The translations under genes and the position numbers were made by a program. From assembly GCA_932521035.1 (NCBI GenBank), contig OW051493.1, positions 8,184,001 to 8,248,000 of the forward strand: a DNA stretch of 64,000 bases. Reading direction: 5' to 3'. The notes below the pieces were generated by a model that was given only the letters and a program-made list of their open reading frames with translations, searched no databases and was not told the DNA's origin. Below, in pieces: positions 61,565-64,000 of this stretch. This stretch comes from Oscheius dolichura. Taxonomy: Eukaryota > Nematoda > Chromadorea > Rhabditida > Rhabditidae. How positions within the stretch are numbered: the first letter of the stretch is position 1; every line of letters starts with the position of its first letter.

Positions 61565-61648
61565 CTCTATTTCGTCCCTACCGTCGTCTGTTTCAATCTC
61601 GTCATCCTCATTGTCATTCTCTTCAATAATTTCTAATTTCTCTTCCAT
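61565..61648 (-). CDS. lin-29: Candidate first coding exon of lin-29
   Basis: ATG at 61646-61648 opens 28 acidic codons (MEEKLEIIEENDNEDDEIET...) that end in a GTGGGT donor in phase 0. This would splice directly to the exon at 57832, which begins in phase 0 ([10 protein letters not shown]). It would make a protein of about 350 aa. The alternative donor GTAAGC, 4 nt further on, would need another exon. Assignment rests on strand, phase and composition only. Confidence 0.45.
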
Positions 61649-63205
61649 TTAAAGATTATAGAATATATAAAATGGTGTAGAACTGAAAGAGGGCAGCGTA
61701 GAAGACAGCAAAAGTCTTACGGAATAGGGTACCGAAAAGAGACGCAGATGTTTTCAGAGGTGGAACCGTGATAAAGTCTCTCGACGACTTTTGGGCACAA
61801 GAAGTCCCCGATAAGAAAAAAAGTAGAAGTTGAACGAACGAGGCTGTCAGTCGCAGGAAGGAAAACGCATTTTTTCGAATTTTAAAAGATGAGGACCGGA
61901 AGAATGAGTCATAAAAGAAAAATGGCCAAGAAACCCTAAGAAATGAGGATTATTGAAGAAAAACGGCGGGGATACGGTTGCCGCGTAAAATAGACTGCCC
62001 GCTGTTTACAGAGTGTCATTTTCAACAGATGAAAGATTTCTATAGATTCGTGTGGCGAAGAGGATGAACTCTTCAAGAAGAACGGTCCAATTGACTAAAA
62101 TACCCATATTTCAGCAATGAAACCTTTCTGGTACCTCTAGGGTTCGGTAATACTGCTCCAGGGCCTGCTCGCCGTTTACAAAGCGTCATTTTGTAATAAG
62201 TTTAACCCTTTACGGATAAAAAATCCCAAAAGGATGTTCCTAACTGTTCCTGCAAAACGAAGAGCAAATTAATGTGAAAAATTCCCAGAGCACAAGAGCC
62301 AGACAGCTTGCATGCTCCGTGTTGTTTCAGCGGGAACGGCTCTTTTTACTTTTTCTCGAATTTTTGTGGCTTTAAAGTTTACATTTCATACTAAATAAGA
62401 GGGAGGAGTGTTCTACCAAAGAACTTATAAAAATTTCTGAGTTTAATCAGATTTTCCATGAGTTTTGGCGGTAATTAGCCCCTGGGTACAGTAACAATTC
62501 CAAAACGTTGCCGTCAGCTCAAAAATGGTCCCCAACTGGATTTTTGAACTGTCCCGGGCTTTTCAGTACGTTTTCCTCCCACCTGACATTTGTCTCCCCC
62601 CATTTTTTTCGTCTCTCTGCCTTGTGTTTTTCTTATCTCCCACCCCTAGGCCAAGTCATTTTTTTACGTCTTCTCCCGACCCTAGCCCCATTTTTTATCA
62701 GCCAACCAACTGCTGATCATTCCGCCAACAGCCAAAAAAATCAGTAATGTGCCGGCTGGTGCCGGCTGCCCTGCTGCCCTGCCGGTCACAAAAACTACGC
62801 GATTTTTTCTATCATCTCGTGCAATCCGGTACCTTTCACCAAAGGTGATCTCTAATTTTTCTTCTCTTTTTCTCTCGGCCCTATGATCTCTCCCCTCCCG
62901 GCCGTTTCATTACCCCCGGGGGGCAGTTTTTACAATCGATTCGCACCGCCCATCATGGTGAAAAAAGCAGAGGGGTCTTGTAGCGATTATTGACTAGAAA
63001 ATGGCTAATAAGTAGCAAGAAATAACAGTTGTATAGTTAGGAAAGGAAAGCTACAGTAACCCTAATTGAGCTAAGTTGCGCCTATTGCTAGCTAATGGCA
63101 TCTGCAGCGACTTTCAGAAGGAAAGTCAGCCACAGTTAGACAGCTTCTAATATTTCATGGAATTCCAAAGAAGTTACAGTAATTCATTTAGAGATTTTTT
63201 CTGCT
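61649..63205. other. Upstream region, no gene supported
   Basis: About 1.5 kb upstream of the candidate lin-29 exon. Only short frames and pyrimidine-rich stretches (62.5-62.9 kb) were seen. Confidence 0.4.
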
Positions 63206-63352
63206 TTGTCCTCGATAGTCCGATTCCCCGCACCCGTATAGTCTCGGCAGGATGATCATCTTTATTGAAACTGTTACAAAGCTGTGACGCCTTTATGTCT
63301 TTGTCTTGTCGAGAGTTTACGTGTGCAGAAGGTCGGGCTATCGAGGAACGAG
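63206..63352. mobile_element. Short inverted-repeat element (MITE-like), copy 8
   Basis: CCTCGATAGTCCGATTCCCC at the left, GGGCTATCGAGGAACGAGTC at the right, about 135 bp long. Confidence 0.8.
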
Positions 63353-63613
63353 TCAATTTTTCTTTGAAAAAGGTGCCCGGTGCGGGATTTCAAGGAGATA
63401 TGACAGAATTTTGTAACTGTAATGAAACTACAGTAACCCTGTCTTCGAATCTCTTATTAGGATGATGCTTAAACGGCATAAATCCCGTGCCTGCTACAGC
63501 TGATCCACGCGGCTTGATCGATCCAATTGGAGTCTCACCCCCGCCCGCTCTCTCTCCGTCCAGTCGTTTTTTGTCAGGTTGTTTCGCTGCGTCATAGGGG
63601 CATTTTTCGCTAT

Positions 63614-63640
63614 TCTCTCTCTCTCTCTCTCTCTCTCTCT
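63614..63640. repeat. (TC)n microsatellite
   Basis: About 13 uninterrupted TC dinucleotides. Confidence 0.95.
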
Positions 63641-64000
63641 GGTTCTCTCCCTCCCAGCGGTGGACTGTCTGTCTCCACCTGGCGACGACTAGACACGATC
63701 CGATTGATTTTAGAGGGCTATTGGAGACATAGAGAAACAGAAGGACTGTCACTCGTTAAATAAAGGAAAGGAATAAAAAGACCACCCTGATGGATGACAA
63801 AAAACGTCTATTTCAACATGACAAAATGGCTCGTTGAAAAACGTGGTTAAGAACCGTTTTTTGTAGGCAATAAGACGCGGGGGTGATAAGAGAGCCGGGA
63901 CGGCGGAGGTGAACCGGCACCGGCACTGTAGAACAAGCCCCTGGGGACATTGGGCGCCTTTAAAGGACCATCTACCGGTTCTATCATCAAATTTTAAGAT
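63641..64000. other. Right edge, nothing recognised
   Basis: No gene, repeat or regulatory site could be supported in the last 360 bp. Confidence 0.4.

Overview
This window is nuclear DNA from a nematode, probably close to the rhabditid group; the species cannot be fixed from the sequence. Evidence: histone proteins that read almost like those of Caenorhabditis, a lin-29 zinc-finger gene, very short introns (about 23-60 nt) ending in TTTCAG or TTTTAG, and likely trans-splice acceptors a few bases before start codons.

Left flank (1-4.3 kb): the 5' end of a minus-strand gene for a mitochondrial-type membrane protein, then the intraflagellar transport gene dyf-13 (TTC26/IFT56) with a near-perfect RFX/DAF-19 X-box in its promoter.

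Histone territory (4.3-34.2 kb): four H2B, four H2A, three H3 and two H4 genes, plus one lysine-rich H1-like gene with no globular domain. All 14 are intronless, nearly all have a TATA box, and all end in the histone mRNA stem-loop followed by AATAAA-type signals. A degenerate H2A relic marks the right edge. A RING-finger gene lies between H3 and H2B and occurs twice, in two inverted 2,218-bp H3-RING-H2B blocks; a second inverted pair carries H2A and H4. Single-copy genes are interspersed: a Cys-rich MGNC protein, an acidic unrecognised protein, an NNMT/PNMT-type methyltransferase, ornithine decarboxylase and a glyoxalase I homologue. A TTGGCGCCAA palindrome (E2F-like) recurs in the histone spacers.

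Middle (35-49.8 kb): a small secreted three-finger-like protein, an AT-rich element with inverted ends and an 8-bp target duplication that carries a tRNA-like segment, and vps-18, which has two 5S rRNA genes in its introns in opposite orientation. An AT-richer, same-strand run follows: METTL23-like, NAGK, a small ORF, triosephosphate isomerase and CWC27.

Right part (50-64 kb): the heterochronic zinc-finger gene lin-29 on the minus strand, with long introns rich in copies of a short terminal-inverted-repeat element. No other gene could be supported upstream of its first candidate exon.

Exon boundaries were derived by reading splice consensus and frame by eye. Where a family match is stated it rests on remembered family features, not on a database search.
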